From contig DLHV01000053.1 in NCBI GenBank assembly GCA_002483395.1, positions 5,871 to 12,322 on the forward strand: a stretch of DNA of 6,452 nt. Direction: 5' to 3'. Position 1 is the stretch's first letter. Every line of letters starts with the position of its first letter. Origin of the DNA: Chloracidobacterium sp. UBA7659. GTDB lineage: Bacteria; Acidobacteriota; Blastocatellia; Pyrinomonadales; Pyrinomonadaceae. The notes beneath the pieces were generated by a model that saw only the letters and a list, made by a program, of their open reading frames with translations, was not told where the DNA came from and made no database searches. This document shows positions 5,772-6,452 of the stretch, in pieces. A program made the translations under genes and the position numbers.

Positions 5772-6452
5772 CAAATGCCATGATCACTTCGTCAAGATTG
5801 TTCTGGACATTATTCCACGCGTCGTCCATGTGTTCTTCGGTAAGACCGAGTTTCATCACGGATTCCGAATTCGCGAGTTTTGATTCCTTTTCAAGCCGCA
5901 CGCCCATACCTCTGATGTTGGAAATCGTATCGGCCACATCGACGATATGTGTAACCATCATCGGCTGCCCGGATTGTGAGGGATCATGATGGTGCAAAAT
6001 TGATAAACAAACCTCGTCCGGCAAACCCCAGCGCCGGGCAACAAGGGCACCAACCTCTGCGTGATTATAGCCGAATCTTAACATCTCCAGCCTCAGCATT
6101 TCACTTTCTGAAAGATCTTCGGATAGATCGCAAAAGCTCTCGGCATCATGAGTTAAAAGAATTATCTTCCCGATGTCGTGCAGAAGTCCGCAGATGAACG
6201 CTTCTTCTGTCCCGCGAATTCCCAGGATCTTGCTTAACTCGCGCGAAAGCAGGCCAACGGCTAACGAGTGCTTCCAGATCTTCTTCACATCCGGCGATTT
6301 ATAAATTGCTTTCGAAAACGTGACCGAAGTCAACTCCATCATAACGATGTCGTGAATTATAACGGTCCCGACCGCACTGATTGCGTGTTGTATCGTGGCG
6401 ACGTTTTTCTCGAGCGCATATATGGGCGAATTCGCAAGCCGTAAGATGCGGG
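5767..6452 (-). CDS. HDOD-domain signalling protein, 5' end outside window
   Basis: HDOD proteins are regulatory modules of the HD superfamily, found in bacterial signal transduction, motility and stress control; the domain's biochemical activity is generally unclear. The frame stays open to the right edge. The 36 residues before the first internal Met pair (6342) read RILRLANSPIYALEKNVATI and so on to HDIV, the typical HDOD start, so the ATG at 6342 is internal. Of the 227 visible residues, His61 (WKHSLAVG), His91-Asp92 (LLHDIGK), His130 (NHAEVGALVARRWGLP) and His153-155 (ILHHHDP) follow the HD-type metal-ligand pattern, which many HDOD proteins have partly lost. Whether it is a phosphodiesterase is open, and no GYP motif is seen. 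An N-terminal receiver or other sensor domain could lie beyond the edge. The gene ends close to its domain and faces pgi tail to tail. Confidence 0.88.
   Translation of the reverse strand, partial: RILRLANSPIYALEKNVATIQHAISAVGTVIIHDIVMMELTSVTFSKAIYKSPDVKKIWKHSLAVGLLSRELSKILGIRGTEEAFICGLLHDIGKIILLTHDAESFCDLSEDLSESEMLRLEMLRFGYNHAEVGALVARRWGLPDEVCLSILHHHDPSQSGQPMMVTHIVDVADTISNIRGMGVRLEKESKLANSESVMKLGLTEEHMDDAWNNVQNNLDEVIMAFA

Noticed and set aside
1..6452. A new defence, toxin-antitoxin or mobile system
   Set aside because: All six genes belong to ordinary families or are TPR/HDOD proteins, and there are no transposase, integrase, toxin-like small gene pairs or regularly spaced direct repeats.

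Overview
The window reads as chromosomal DNA of a free-living, probably diderm bacterium with a GC content near 50%. A member of the Acidobacteriota (Blastocatellia-like) is my best guess. It rests on three soft signs: the style of the intergenic palindromic repeats, the type of glucose-6-phosphate isomerase, and the lipoprotein MsrA. No taxonomic marker gene is present, so this is weak. I see no insertion sequence, phage gene, CRISPR array, tRNA or rRNA.

Layout. Positions 1-275 hold no gene I can support, only an imperfect dyad (180-220) and a probable terminator (221-249). Four genes then lie on the minus strand and are transcribed from right to left: an exported TPR protein (3969-3037), an HSL-family alpha/beta hydrolase (2949-2089), a nitrilase (2021-1062) and a lipoprotein methionine sulfoxide reductase, msrA (956-276). 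The gaps between them are 87, 67 and 105 bases, so they could form one operon ending at the terminator after msrA. However, the first two gaps are filled by different palindromic repeats and the third holds a smaller inverted repeat, so the units may be partly separate. Across an 81-base divergent intergenic region, pgi runs to the right (4051-5748). It converges on an HDOD signalling gene (5767 to beyond the right edge) whose start lies outside the window.

Function. Pgi serves central sugar metabolism. MsrA repairs oxidised methionine at the cell envelope. The nitrilase and the esterase are small-molecule hydrolases with unknown natural substrates; their adjacency hints at, but does not prove, a shared catabolic or detoxifying role. 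The TPR protein is probably periplasmic and of unknown function. The HDOD protein is probably a regulatory or signalling module.

The most interesting observations are regulatory. Both divergent genes (TPR and pgi) have an extended -10 element (TGC-TAAAAT and TGC-TAAATT) exactly six bases before the ATG, with no ribosome-binding site, which predicts leaderless mRNAs. The same region carries four copies of the 5-mer GCTAA/TTAGC. Two unrelated palindromic repeats sit in the gaps around the hydrolase, one of them touching the ends of both flanking genes. I found no convincing new multi-gene system.
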